Assembly: GCA_964592645.1 (NCBI GenBank)
Contig: CAZQFV010000004.1
Coordinates: 1-64,000, forward strand
Origin: CAZQFV01 sp964592645
GTDB taxonomy: Bacteria > Chloroflexota > Chloroflexia > DTKN01
Direction: 5' to 3'
DNA: 64,000 bases
The translations under genes were made by a program, and so were the position numbers. Below the pieces are notes generated by a model. That model had not been told where the DNA came from. It worked only from the letters and a program-made list of their open reading frames with translations, and did not search any database. Below, one piece after another: positions 16,114 through 25,175 of the stretch (position 1 is its first letter; each line of letters starts with the position of its first letter).

Positions 16114-18993
16114 TCAGCGCGAGTCGGCCGGTAGCACGATCGTAAAGGTGCTACCCTGCCCTTCCGCGCTGCTGACCTCGATCAGGCCGCCCAGCGATTG
16201 GATGATGCCGTAGCTGATCGACAACCCCAGCCCGGACCCTCCTTCCTTGGTGGTGAAAAAGGGCTCAAAGAGGTGCGCCTGCACTTGGGGCGACATGCCG
16301 ATGCCGGTATCGCGGAAGGCAATACGCACGGACTGGATCCCGATACGGCTCCGGTCCGTGGTCGCTTCGCCCAACTCGGTGCTGACAATCAGCTTGCCAC
16401 CGCCCGGCATAGCATCGATCGCGTTGAGCAGCAGGTTCAGAAAAACCTGCTTGAGGTGATCGGCGTTGCTCCAGATAGGGCCCAGGTTGGACGCATAGGC
16501 CCGCTGCACCTCGATCCGATTGTGCTCGAGCTGCTTGCGGCCAAGGTCCAGCACGGCGTCGAGCACGGCGTGCAGGTCGGTGAGTTGCCGGCCCTCGGTT
16601 GCCGGGCGATAGAAATCGCGCATCCGGCGCACAATGGCCGAGATGCGATCCACCTCCATGTGGATCGTGGCCAGCGACTCGACCGTCGTGATGTCGTGGG
16701 GCGTCTGGGTAATGTCGCCCTCGACCAGCGAAAGGCAGAACTGGATTGCCTGGAGCGGGTTGTTGATCTCGTGCGAGATCGAGGCCACCAGCCGGCCCAG
16801 CGCCGACATTTTTTCCGCATGGATCAACTGTGCCTGGGCCTGTTCCCGCTCATGGAGGAGGCTCTTGATCTCGTTGTAGAAGCGGGCGTTGACCAGGGCA
16901 ATGGTCAGCATCGAGGCGATGCCTTGCAGGGTGCGCAGGTGATCGGACGTAAAGGCGTCGGCATGGTCGCCGGTCACCTCGAGGACGCCGATAGTATGCT
17001 CGGGTGTGTAGAGCGGGACTGCCATCAGGCTCCGGGGCGAGAGGACCATATGCCGGTCCACGTTGGGCGAGAAGCGGGCGTCGGCGCAGGCATCCGCTGA
17101 AAGGATTGGCTGGCGGTACTGCAGCGCCCAGCCGGCAAACCCCTCGCCGGGCTCGGCGTGCAGAGGGGATTCGCGAAAAGTCGTCCCGTCCCACGCCTGG
17201 ACGAAACGCAGTTCGCCGGACCAGGAGTCGGCCTGCACCAGCGCGGCGGCGGACGCCTGGAAAAGCCGCTGGATGCGCGCAAGGGCCTCCCGGACGATAG
17301 CGGGAAACTCGAGCTGGGAGGTTAGCACGGCGCCGATCTCGTTCAACAGCGCCAACTCGTCCGCCCGCCTCTGGGTGGCCATGTATAGCCGGGCGTTATC
17401 CACGGCCACCGCCACCTGGTCCGCGATCAGCTCCAGCAGGCGCCGATCCGATTCCCCATAGGCATAGGGGCGATACGATTGGAGCAAGATGAGGCCCACC
17501 ACGTGATCGCCGCTGCGCATCGGCACGCCCAGCCAGGCACGCGGGGTCGGGCCGTTCCCCCATATGGTCAGCGGGGGGAGCTGCTCGCCTTCCGCCTCGT
17601 AATCGGCGACCAGCAACGACCGGGCCTCGCCGATCACCAAGGAAGCCAATCCCTGGTCCAAGGACAGCCGCTGCAATGGGCCGCGCACGCCGCCTTCCAC
17701 CGCCAGGCGCAGGTCGAGATCGCCGGTTCCCGCCTCGTACAGGGCGATCAGGCAGGTGTCGCATTGAAAGAGCGGCTGGATCTCCTGGTAGACGGTCTCC
17801 AGCAACTGATCCAGATGCAGCGTGCTGCTGACCGCGCGGGCAATTCGATTGACGACCTCCAAGCGAGCGGCTAACTGCGATAGCTCCGCCGTACGCTGGG
17901 CCACGCGCTTTTCCAGCTCCTGTTGGATCTGGTGCAGTTCCTCCTGGGAACGCTGCAGCGCTGCGAGCATCAAATTGATCTCGCGGGCCAGGTGCGCGAT
18001 CTCGTCCCGTCCCTCCTCGGTCATGCGTTCCGTCAGGTCCCCGCTGGCGCGAATGCGGCCGACAGTCGAGCTGAGGCGGGTCGTGCGCGAGATCACCAAG
18101 CGGTCGAGAAGGATGATGCTCATCTCGCCAAAGACCAGTCCGATGGCCAGCAGGGCAATAAAGGTATAGTTCAGCGCCGCCTGGCCGGCGTAGTAGACAT
18201 CGCGGGGCGAAACGATGCGCACGATGAGGGCCGGCGAGCCGCGCAGGTCGGAAAGCAAGGTATAGCCGGCGACCACGTTGGCACCCGGACGATGGACGAC
18301 CACCGTTCCGGGCCGCGCCAGGGACGAACGCACCGCTTGAAAGTCCGAAGGCAGCAGGGCGCCGTCGTACGGCCGCACGTCGATGGCAAGCTGGGTCAGT
18401 TGCGCCAGGCGGTTGATCTCGGCCGCGCCCAAGAAACGGCCGAAAATCAGGGCTCCGTGGATCGGCCCCTCGTACTGGTTCGTCAAGACCGGCTGGGCCG
18501 CCACGAGCAGGGGGCCTTCGGGAAGCAGCAGAATACCGGTGACGTAGCTGTCCTTGTTGGGCAGATCGAGGAGCAAACTGCCGGGGACAAGCTGCTCGAA
18601 AAAACTCGTGGGGATGTCGGCCGGACGGCCGGACTGGGGGTCGAAACCGCGGCTGAAAACCACCTGGTCGGGATAGCGGACAAAGGCCATCAAGTTGAGC
18701 CGCAAGTTGACAAAAACCGTGTCGTCGAGGTTCTCGGCGACGTAACCGGCATGTCCTCCTTCGATAAAGGCATACGTCTCGTCCCAGGCAGCCCAATCGC
18801 GCAGGGTCCGGTTGAGTCCCGCCAGTTCGGTGTCGAGAATCCGCAGGACACGGTCGACATCCTGCCGGACAAGCCGCTCTTCCAGGTTGGAGAAGCTGTT
18901 CAGCAAGATCGTCGAGGCGACGACATAGAGCAGCACCAGCAGGATGGCCAGGATAAGGCCGTTCAGGAGCAGCAGCTTCCGGCGCAAACCCAT
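16114..18993 (-). CDS. Membrane sensor histidine kinase: CHASE4-HAMP-GAF-GAF-HisKA-HATPase
   Basis: 959 aa. Membrane helix at about 8-30, then an extracellular CHASE4-type sensor (TLRDWAAWDETYAFIEG), a second helix at about 275-297, HAMP to about 352 and a coiled coil (ELHQIQQELEKRVAQRTAEL). Two GAF domains follow (about 390-545 and 565-715), then HisKA with the phospho-His in SISHEINNPLQ near residue 738 and a HATPase domain with N, G1 and G2 boxes (NLLLNAIDAMPGGG, DTGIGM, GSGLGLSISYGI). It autophosphorylates and passes phosphate to the regulator that follows. CHASE4 marks an external signal; the GAF pair may read a small molecule or redox state. AGGAGA precedes the ATG. Confidence 0.92.
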   Translation of the reverse strand: MGLRRKLLLLNGLILAILLVLLYVVASTILLNSFSNLEERLVRQDVDRVLRILDTELAGLNRTLRDWAAWDETYAFIEGGHAGYVAENLDDTVFVNLRLNLMAFVRYPDQVVFSRGFDPQSGRPADIPTSFFEQLVPGSLLLDLPNKDSYVTGILLLPEGPLLVAAQPVLTNQYEGPIHGALIFGRFLGAAEINRLAQLTQLAIDVRPYDGALLPSDFQAVRSSLARPGTVVVHRPGANVVAGYTLLSDLRGSPALIVRIVSPRDVYYAGQAALNYTFIALLAIGLVFGEMSIILLDRLVISRTTRLSSTVGRIRASGDLTERMTEEGRDEIAHLAREINLMLAALQRSQEELHQIQQELEKRVAQRTAELSQLAARLEVVNRIARAVSSTLHLDQLLETVYQEIQPLFQCDTCLIALYEAGTGDLDLRLAVEGGVRGPLQRLSLDQGLASLVIGEARSLLVADYEAEGEQLPPLTIWGNGPTPRAWLGVPMRSGDHVVGLILLQSYRPYAYGESDRRLLELIADQVAVAVDNARLYMATQRRADELALLNEIGAVLTSQLEFPAIVREALARIQRLFQASAAALVQADSWSGELRFVQAWDGTTFRESPLHAEPGEGFAGWALQYRQPILSADACADARFSPNVDRHMVLSPRSLMAVPLYTPEHTIGVLEVTGDHADAFTSDHLRTLQGIASMLTIALVNARFYNEIKSLLHEREQAQAQLIHAEKMSALGRLVASISHEINNPLQAIQFCLSLVEGDITQTPHDITTVESLATIHMEVDRISAIVRRMRDFYRPATEGRQLTDLHAVLDAVLDLGRKQLEHNRIEVQRAYASNLGPIWSNADHLKQVFLNLLLNAIDAMPGGGKLIVSTELGEATTDRSRIGIQSVRIAFRDTGIGMSPQVQAHLFEPFFTTKEGGSGLGLSISYGIIQSLGGLIEVSSAEGQGSTFTIVLPADSR

Positions 18994-19060
18994 CGGATTC
19001 TCCTAGAATGCAGGGCCCGAACACTGCCGCTGCCCGCATTTCGGCGGGCCGACAAGGACT

Positions 19061-19090
19061 ATTCTACCACATCGGGGAAGGTCATGGCAA
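19061..19090 (-). promoter_or_regulatory. Promoter of the two-component operon
   Basis: Minus strand: TTGCCA, 18-base spacer, TAGAAT. It lies 68 bases before the kinase ATG. The region 19091-19268 between this promoter and the next gene's stop shows no credible coding sequence. Confidence 0.5.
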
Positions 19091-19268
19091 ATTGCGTCGG
19101 GAGAACGCCAGGGTCATGCCAAAATGGCCCCCAGGGTGGGGGCATAGACCAGGCCGGCCGGCCCGGAAGGCGAACCGGTCAGATAATGGGTATGGCGTAG
19201 CAGCCGGCGCCGGCGGTGGCGGCCCGGTAGGCACCGGCGCGGTCGGCCGCCAGAAGCGCAGGCAGTCG

Positions 19269-19553
19269 CTAGGGGGGGCCAGGCCGCGTGGCCTGCTCCA
19301 GCGCATCGAGATAGGCCAGGGCTTCCTCCCGGCTCTGCCCGCACATCTCGCGGTGGGGCCGCAGGTTGACACACACCGCCGGCCGCTCCGGGCGCCCGTA
19401 CAACCGGCAGCGGTTGTCTGCCGTCAATTGCACGCAGCGCACGCCGGCCGGCTTGCCTTTGGGCAGGCCGGGGATCGGAGAAGAGATCGACAGAGCGATG
19501 CAGCAGGCCCCACAGCCCACCCGGCACTCCATCGCCTCTCCCTCGCCGCTCAT
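19269..19553 (-). CDS. YkgJ-family Cys-cluster (zinc/iron-chelating) protein
   Basis: 94 aa. MECRVGCGACC is the YkgJ start signature, followed by a Cys in GVRCVQLT, a Cys in NRCRLY, and RPAVCVNLRPHREMC. Eight Cys in all fit a metal or Fe-S cluster bound by CxxxCxxCC. Family members are small cytoplasmic proteins of unclear role. The ATG overlaps the stop of the preceding zinc-ribbon gene (ATGA), so the two are translationally coupled. A much longer frame through 19820 covers that gene in another frame and is rejected as the start. Confidence 0.82.
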   Translation of the reverse strand: MSGEGEAMECRVGCGACCIALSISSPIPGLPKGKPAGVRCVQLTADNRCRLYGRPERPAVCVNLRPHREMCGQSREEALAYLDALEQATRPGPP

Positions 19554-19807
19554 ATCCGCGTCTCCTGCACCGTGCCGTGGTTGATCTTGAGCGCCGGCCG
19601 GCCATGGATCATCTGCACCACCCCCAGCTCCTTGCCGCATCCCGGGCAAGCCGGCCGCGCACCCAGGGGCAGACCCACCAATCCGGCCCGGTCCTCGCGA
19701 ACCGCGCCCAGGTAGCACTTGATCAGCCGGCCGCGCCCGCCCTTGTAATAACGACACAGGAGCCGCCCACAGCGGCAGTACACCTTGATCACCCGGCCTC
19801 CGGCCAT
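19550..19807 (-). CDS. Small zinc-ribbon-like protein
   Basis: 85 aa, not recognised as a named family. It has two Cys pairs: YCRCGRLLC near the N-terminus and ACPGCGKE in the middle, plus one Cys in IKCYLG, enough for a treble-clef or rubredoxin-like zinc site. The ATG at 19807 is preceded by GGAGGT; an upstream in-frame extension to 20089 runs through the repeat region and is not credible. A minus-strand TATAAT at 19826-19831 gives a short leader. Coupled to the YkgJ-like gene. Confidence 0.6.
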   Translation of the reverse strand: MAGGRVIKVYCRCGRLLCRYYKGGRGRLIKCYLGAVREDRAGLVGLPLGARPACPGCGKELGVVQMIHGRPALKINHGTVQETRI

Positions 19808-19871
19808 CGCCAACCTCCACCCCCTATTATACCAGACAGCAGGCCGGCCGGCCAGCCCGAAAACCCAGCAT

Positions 19872-19953
19872 AAAACACAAAGGCCCCAAGACACAAAGAC
19901 TCGCTGTTCTTCCCGGCCCCTCTTTGTGTCTTCGGGCCTCTGCGGTGATAGCC
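19872..19953. repeat. Dispersed CACAAAG-type intergenic inverted repeat, copy A
   Basis: Left arm ACACAAAGGCCCCAAGACAC and right arm whose complement reads CGCAGAGGCCCGAAGACACA, separated by about 20 bases. It resembles the copies at 25063-25137 and 48188-48245. Confidence 0.6.
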
Positions 19954-19964
19954 CTTCGGGCCGT

Positions 19965-19993
19965 TTGACTTCTACCCACGAATCGGTTACCAT
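19965..19993 (+). promoter_or_regulatory. Promoter of the M14 carboxypeptidase gene
   Basis: TTGACT, a 17-base spacer, TACCAT, with the ATG 56 bases downstream. Confidence 0.45.
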
Positions 19994-20048
19994 GCCGCCG
20001 GCAACCCGGTTTTTCATCCTACTCTGGCAGCCGCAAGGAGAAAACCCC

Positions 20049-23045
20049 ATGAGACATCGCCTCCTCATCCTGGCCGCGCTGATCACCATCCTCGTTTCCC
20101 TGCCCGGCCGGCCCGGGCTGGCCGGGCCACCGGCCCAGCAAGCGCCCGAGCCCTACCCCTTCTCCGACCGCTACCCGGCCCAGGTCGTCCTGGAAAACGC
20201 CGCCGCGACCCAGGCCCTGGTGGGCACCGGGGTGGACATCGGCGATATCCGGCCCCTCGATCCGTCGCAGCCCTATCCGCTGGCCGCCACCGTCTATGTC
20301 AACGACGCCGAAGTCCAACGTCTGGCCCAACTGGGGCTCACCGCCATCCCCATCCCCAACGAGGGGCTGCGCGCCCACCTAGCCTACGGGCCGGGCACCG
20401 GCGGCCCCGACGCCTGGCCCACCTACGAGGAGTTTGTCGCCCGCATGCAGGGCCTCGCCGATAACAACCCCAACCTGGTGCGCATCTTTTCCATCGGCAC
20501 CTCCGTCCAGGGGCGCAATATGTGGGTGCTCAAGATCACCGACCACCCCGACATCGAGGAGGACGAGCCCGAGTTCCGCTATTTCGCCAACATGCACGGC
20601 GACGAGACTACCGGCATCGAAATGACCATCCGCCTGGCCGAGTTGCTGGTCAGTAGCTACGGCTCCGTCCCCACACTGACCGAGCTGGTGGACGAGATGG
20701 AAATCTGGCTGCTGCCCATCTACAACCCCGACGGCTACGTGGCCGGTAGCCGCTACAACGCCAACGGGCGGGACCTCAACCGCGACATGCCCGACCGCTT
20801 CACCGACCCCTACGACGACCCGCAGGGCCAGCAGTTGGAGAACCAAAGGGTGATGGTCTTTGGCTACCCGCACCGCTTCGTTATGGGGGCCAACTATCAC
20901 GGCGGCGCCGCCGTGGTCAACTACCCCTGGGACGCCGTCGCCGCCCCGGGCGATCCTCTCGTCCCGGTCTATGCCCCCGACGACGCCATCTTTTACGAAT
21001 ACGCGGTCGGCTACGCCGTGCGCAACCCCACCATCTGGAACGGCGGATTCCCCAACGGCGTCACCCGGGGCTGGGAATGGTACCAGATCTACGGCGGGCT
21101 GCAGGACTATGCCTATTACTGGCACGACGAGCAGCACGTGACCATCGAGATCGGCACCAAGAAGCCGGCCTATAGCCAGATGGATACCTATTGGCAAAAC
21201 AACCGCGCCGCCATGCTCTGGTGGATGGCGCGGACGCTGCGCGGCGCGCGCGGGCTGGTCACCGACGCCTGCAGCGGCGCCCCCCTGGATGCCTCCGTGG
21301 ACGTACTCGAGATCGGCAAGCCGGTGCACACCGACCCCGACATCGGCGACTACCACCGCCTGCTGCTCCCCGGCACCTACACGCTGATCGCCAGCGCCGA
21401 TGGGTACACCTCCCAATCGGCCGTCGTCACGGTGGTGGACGGGCCGGCCACGGTGCAGCACTTTGCCCTCAGCCGGGGCGGCCCCTACACAGTGCAGGGG
21501 ACTGTGACCGAGGCCGGCAGCGGCCAGCCCCTGGCGGCGACGGTGGAGGTCTCCGAGACCGGCGCCCTCACCCAAACCGATCCGCTCACCGGCCATTACG
21601 CCCTGCATCTGTGCCCAGGCACCTACACGCTGCGGGCCTCCGCCCCCTACCACCTGTCCGAGGAGCGCCAGGTCGTCGTGAGCGGAGACCGGGTGGAGAA
21701 CTTTGCGCTGCCGGTATACGGCTACGCCGTGGCCGTGGGCTCCAGCGAGCGGGCCGCCGCCCCCGGCGAGACGGTGACCCACACGCTGATGGTCACCAAT
21801 GCCGGCGGCATGAGCGACAGCTACACGCTGACCGTCGTCCCCGGCGGCTGGCCAGCCGCACCGGTGCAGAGCTCGCTCGGCCCGCTGGCCCCCGGCGAGA
21901 GCGCCACGGCCCAGGTTGTCGTCCAGGTGCCGGCCGGCCTGCTGACGAGCACGGTGCTGTTCAGCGACACCTTTACCCTTTATGTTACCTCCACGACCGT
22001 CCCCCAGGTGGGCGCCCAGGGGACAGGCACGACCTACGCCCTCGCCGACCTGTCGCTGGCCCTGGCCGCCGAACAGGACCACCTGGGCGGGCCGGCCGGC
22101 CGGCCCCTCACCTACACCCTGCGCCTGACCAACACCGGCAGCTACACCGACGGCTACGCGCTGGCCGCCCTGGGGAACGGCTGGCCCACGGCGATTATCC
22201 CCCCCGTGGTCCCCGCGCTGGGCCCAGGCGCCTCCGCCCAGATCCTGGTGCGCGTGGACATCCCCGCGGCGCCGTCCACACCCACCGACACGGTGACGAT
22301 CCAGGCGACCTCGGGATGGGATAGCTCGATTTGGTCCCGCCAGACGCTACACAGCGCCGTCCTGGGGGTGGCCGTGGCGGCCGGCGACAGCGTGGCCGTC
22401 GGCGCGCCCGGCGAGACGATCACCCACACCATGGTCGTCACCAACGTAGGCTCGGCGACCGACACCTACGACCTGGGCACGGGCGGGAACCGCTGGCCGT
22501 TGACCCTGTTGACGCCCCACCTCGGCCCGCTGGGGCCGGGCGAGCGGGCCGAGGTTTATGTCACCGTGCAGATCCCCATAGCGCCGCTGGCCGGCACGGT
22601 GCTCTTTAGCGACGTCTTTTTCCTGCATGTCACCTCCACCGTCGCCCCCAGCGTGACCGCCGACGCCGCCGGGACCACGCTGGCCGCGGCGGACTTGTCC
22701 GTAGCCCTGGCCGCCGACCGCGAGTCCGGCCTGGGCTGGCCGGGGGACGTGGTCCTGTACACGCTGACGGTGACCAACACCGGGAGCTACACCGACAGCT
22801 ACAGCTTGGAGATCCTGCCGGGCTTCTCCTGGCCGGCGACGCTCTCGCCCACCATCACGCCGGCCCTGGCTCCGGGGGCGAGCGCCATGGCCTGGGCCTG
22901 GGTGACGGTGCCGGGAGGCGCAGGGGGCACAACGGACGCCCTGACAGTACGGGCCCGGTCTGCGTGGAGCGAGGCGGTGTGGGCCGAAGCGTCCGTAGTC
23001 ACCACCCGGGGCTGGCGCCTCTTCTTGGCGCTGGTCATGAAGTAG
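20049..23045 (+). CDS. Secreted M14 zinc carboxypeptidase with tandem beta-sandwich domains
   Basis: 998 aa with a signal peptide at about 1-24. The M14 domain (about 110-400) shows the zinc ligands in NMHGDETTGIE (H and E near 183 and 186) and NYHGG (His near 284), the substrate-binding ANGRDLNRD, and the catalytic Glu in VTIEIGTKK near 365. Two CarboxypepD-regulatory-like repeats follow (LLLPGTYTLIASADGY, LCPGTYTLRASAPYHL). Four repeats of about 105 residues then alternate in two types, with VTHTLMVTNAGGMSDSYTL and LTYTLRLTNTGSYTDGYAL as markers. The tail RLFLALVMK resembles other exported proteins here. AAGGAG precedes ATG 20049. It probably trims peptides outside the cell; the permease gene follows by seven bases. 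Confidence 0.88.
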   Translation: MRHRLLILAALITILVSLPGRPGLAGPPAQQAPEPYPFSDRYPAQVVLENAAATQALVGTGVDIGDIRPLDPSQPYPLAATVYVNDAEVQRLAQLGLTAIPIPNEGLRAHLAYGPGTGGPDAWPTYEEFVARMQGLADNNPNLVRIFSIGTSVQGRNMWVLKITDHPDIEEDEPEFRYFANMHGDETTGIEMTIRLAELLVSSYGSVPTLTELVDEMEIWLLPIYNPDGYVAGSRYNANGRDLNRDMPDRFTDPYDDPQGQQLENQRVMVFGYPHRFVMGANYHGGAAVVNYPWDAVAAPGDPLVPVYAPDDAIFYEYAVGYAVRNPTIWNGGFPNGVTRGWEWYQIYGGLQDYAYYWHDEQHVTIEIGTKKPAYSQMDTYWQNNRAAMLWWMARTLRGARGLVTDACSGAPLDASVDVLEIGKPVHTDPDIGDYHRLLLPGTYTLIASADGYTSQSAVVTVVDGPATVQHFALSRGGPYTVQGTVTEAGSGQPLAATVEVSETGALTQTDPLTGHYALHLCPGTYTLRASAPYHLSEERQVVVSGDRVENFALPVYGYAVAVGSSERAAAPGETVTHTLMVTNAGGMSDSYTLTVVPGGWPAAPVQSSLGPLAPGESATAQVVVQVPAGLLTSTVLFSDTFTLYVTSTTVPQVGAQGTGTTYALADLSLALAAEQDHLGGPAGRPLTYTLRLTNTGSYTDGYALAALGNGWPTAIIPPVVPALGPGASAQILVRVDIPAAPSTPTDTVTIQATSGWDSSIWSRQTLHSAVLGVAVAAGDSVAVGAPGETITHTMVVTNVGSATDTYDLGTGGNRWPLTLLTPHLGPLGPGERAEVYVTVQIPIAPLAGTVLFSDVFFLHVTSTVAPSVTADAAGTTLAAADLSVALAADRESGLGWPGDVVLYTLTVTNTGSYTDSYSLEILPGFSWPATLSPTITPALAPGASAMAWAWVTVPGGAGGTTDALTVRARSAWSEAVWAEASVVTTRGWRLFLALVMK

Positions 23046-23052
23046 GTCGCCC

Positions 23053-24594
23053 ATGGCCGTCCTCCTCGCCCTCCTCCCGATCCTGGTCATCCTCCTGCTG
23101 CTGGTCCTGCGGCGGACGGCGGCGGACATAGCCGGGCTGATCGGCTGGGTAGTGGTCGTGCTCGTCGCCTGGCTATACTTCCGCACGCCGCTCCTGGTGG
23201 CGCTGCAGGCCAGCCTGGGCGGCGTCGTCGCCTCGCTGCCCATCGCCCTGGTAGTGGGCACCTCGATCCTGCAGGTCACCGTGATGCAGGAGACGGGGGC
23301 CATCGACCGGGTCGTGGCGCTGGTCAAGACGATCGCCCCAGGCAACCAGGTGGCGCAGATCATGCTGCTCAATGTCGGCCTGGGCACGGTGCTGACGGCG
23401 CTGGGGGCGGTGCCGGTCTCGATCCTGCCGCCGATCATGCTGGCGCTGGGCTACTCTTCCTTCGCCGCCATCGCCCTGCCGGCGATCGGCTACGACGCCC
23501 TGTGCACCTACGCGCTGCTGGGCGTGCCGGTGGTCGTATTTGCCAACTTTGTCGGGCTGCCGGTGGGCCAGGTGGGCGGCTACTTTGCCCGATTCATGCC
23601 CGCCATCAGCACCTGCATCGCCCTGGGGATGCTGTGGATCGTCGGCAAGTGGGGGATGCTCCGCCGGGGGCTTTTGCCCGCCCTGCTGGCCGGCCTGACG
23701 GCCGGGTTCGTGGCCATCGGCATGAACGCCCTGGGGCTGGTCACGATCACCGGCATCGCCGCCGGCCTGGGGGTCATCGGGGTGATGCTCCTCTACCTGA
23801 AGCTGAGCGGCCGGCCGCTCGTCGACCGCGGCGTGCTCCAGGAGTCCGACCTGGCCGCCGAGCGGCGCCTCCCCCTTTGGGCGGCCCTCTCGCCGTGGAT
23901 CCTGTTGAGCGCCTTCTCGCTGCTGGTCAACGTGCCCTTTCTGCCCTTCTTCAAGCTGACCTTCACCGACCTGGCGATGCCGCTGGAGATCATCCCCGGG
24001 GCCCCGGAGAAGGTGCGCCTCCTGTGGCAGGCCTACTTCTGGATCCTGGTGAGCACGCTGCTGGCCCTGCCGCTGCTGCGTCCGAGCCGGGCGCAGCTCA
24101 AGCGCACCCTATCCAGGTGGCTGAAGCGCGCCCCGCGCCCGGTGCTGGCCGCGGCGGTCTTTTTCGCCATCGCCTTTGTCATCAACCACAGCGGCAAGGG
24201 CCTGGATTGGCAACTGGCCGACCCGGGGCGGAACATGGTGCAGGTCGTGGCCGGGGCCGCGGCCGCCGCCTTTGGCCGCCTCTATCCCCTGGTGGCACCC
24301 TTCCTGGGGCTGCTCGGCGGGTTCATCAGCGGCTCGGAGACCTCGGCCATCGCCATGCTGACGGCGCTGCACCTGTCCACGGCCGAACGGATCGGCGCGG
24401 CCGGCCTGCTCATCGCCGCCGCCAGCGGCATCGGCGGCGGCCTGGCCAGCGTCATCTCCCCGGCCAAGCTGCAGAACGCCGCCGCGGCCATCGACCGCAT
24501 CGGCGAGGAGGGGCGGGTGATCCCGGTGACCTTTGCCGTCGCCATGCTCATCACCGCGGTCTGCGCCGGGATGGCGCTGCTGTGGGCGTTCTGA
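23053..24594 (+). CDS. LctP-like permease (L-lactate permease family)
   Basis: 513 aa with about 13 hydrophobic segments. Its layout and motifs (GTSILQVTVMQETGAI, GYDALCTYALLGVPVVVFAN, LGGFISGSETSAIAML, SGIGGGLASVISPAKLQNAAAAI) resemble the lactate permease family, which imports lactate or glycolate with protons. It lies seven bases after the carboxypeptidase stop and has little ribosome site of its own, so translation is probably coupled. Being paired with a secreted peptidase is odd for a lactate carrier, so the substrate could be another organic acid. Family fairly sure, substrate unproven. Confidence 0.75.
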   Translation: MAVLLALLPILVILLLLVLRRTAADIAGLIGWVVVVLVAWLYFRTPLLVALQASLGGVVASLPIALVVGTSILQVTVMQETGAIDRVVALVKTIAPGNQVAQIMLLNVGLGTVLTALGAVPVSILPPIMLALGYSSFAAIALPAIGYDALCTYALLGVPVVVFANFVGLPVGQVGGYFARFMPAISTCIALGMLWIVGKWGMLRRGLLPALLAGLTAGFVAIGMNALGLVTITGIAAGLGVIGVMLLYLKLSGRPLVDRGVLQESDLAAERRLPLWAALSPWILLSAFSLLVNVPFLPFFKLTFTDLAMPLEIIPGAPEKVRLLWQAYFWILVSTLLALPLLRPSRAQLKRTLSRWLKRAPRPVLAAAVFFAIAFVINHSGKGLDWQLADPGRNMVQVVAGAAAAAFGRLYPLVAPFLGLLGGFISGSETSAIAMLTALHLSTAERIGAAGLLIAAASGIGGGLASVISPAKLQNAAAAIDRIGEEGRVIPVTFAVAMLITAVCAGMALLWAF

Positions 24595-24626
24595 ACCCGG
24601 CTGTCGGCCTACTGCCGTTCCTGGGC

Positions 24627-24661
24627 TTGGCCAACCCCGTGGCCGGCCTTTGTCATTTTTT
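24627..24661 (+). terminator. Possible terminator after the permease gene
   Basis: GGCCA/TGGCC short stem with a following CATTTTTTC run, 35 bases after the stop. The same T run forms the spacer of the next promoter. Confidence 0.3.
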
Positions 24662-24678
24662 CGCAACTGTGCTATGAC
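24650..24678 (+). promoter_or_regulatory. Promoter before the broken MFS gene
   Basis: TTGTCA, a 17-base spacer, TATGAC, 42 bases before the ATG, which has a GGAGGAGG ribosome site. Confidence 0.4.
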
Positions 24679-24719
24679 ACTCCCCGCGCTGCCCAGCGGG
24701 CGGCGCACCTGGAGGAGGC

Positions 24720-25004
24720 ATGCCCGACGACCGCGAGCGCCTGCCCAGGCTGACCAAGCTGCTCTACGGCAGCGGCGACCTCGGCTTCAGCATGACCAGC
24801 ACCATCCTGGCGGTGATGTTCGCCATCTACCTGACCGATGTCGTCGGGCTGCGGCCGGGGGCGGCGGCGGCGGCCGTGTTCATCGGCCGCTCCTGGGACT
24901 ATGTGAACGACGACGCCGTCTTTGGCTTCTTCGAATGTCTCGACGATTACGATGTGAAAGGGAAAGTTCGATTTCGAATCTCACTTCCGCCTTTTGGCGG
25001 ATGA
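24720..25004 (+). pseudogene. Truncated MFS (GPH sugar:cation symporter-like) transporter
   Basis: 94 codons. LPRLTKLLYGSGDLGFSMTS, then AIYLTDVVGLRPGAAAAAVFIGRSWDYVND is the first two helices of a glycoside-pentoside-hexuronide type major facilitator, normally about 450 residues. After residue 70 the sequence changes to unrelated FECLDDYDVKGKVRF and stops at 25004. The junction near 24930 probably marks a deletion or insertion; the sequence after it carries a small hairpin (CCGCC/GGCGG at 24987-25000) and then a dispersed repeat. The promoter and ribosome site are still intact. Confidence 0.7.
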
Positions 25005-25062
25005 CATGCTCGCGTCTTTATGCTATGCTCCAACGAATCATTAGAACCCATCTCATGATTAC

Positions 25063-25137
25063 CACAAAGGCACGGAGGCCCAAAGAAAAGCGGCAAAGGC
25101 ATATCCAAAGAACCTTGGTGTCTTTGAGCCTTTGCGG
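25063..25137. repeat. Dispersed CACAAAG-type intergenic inverted repeat, copy B
   Basis: Left arm ACCACAAAGGCACGGAGGCC and right arm whose complement reads AACCGCAAAGGCTCAAAGAC, about 25 bases apart. Same family as copies A and C. Confidence 0.6.
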
Positions 25138-25175
25138 TTTATGAGACGACTTCTAGAAAACGCTGGTGGAAACGC

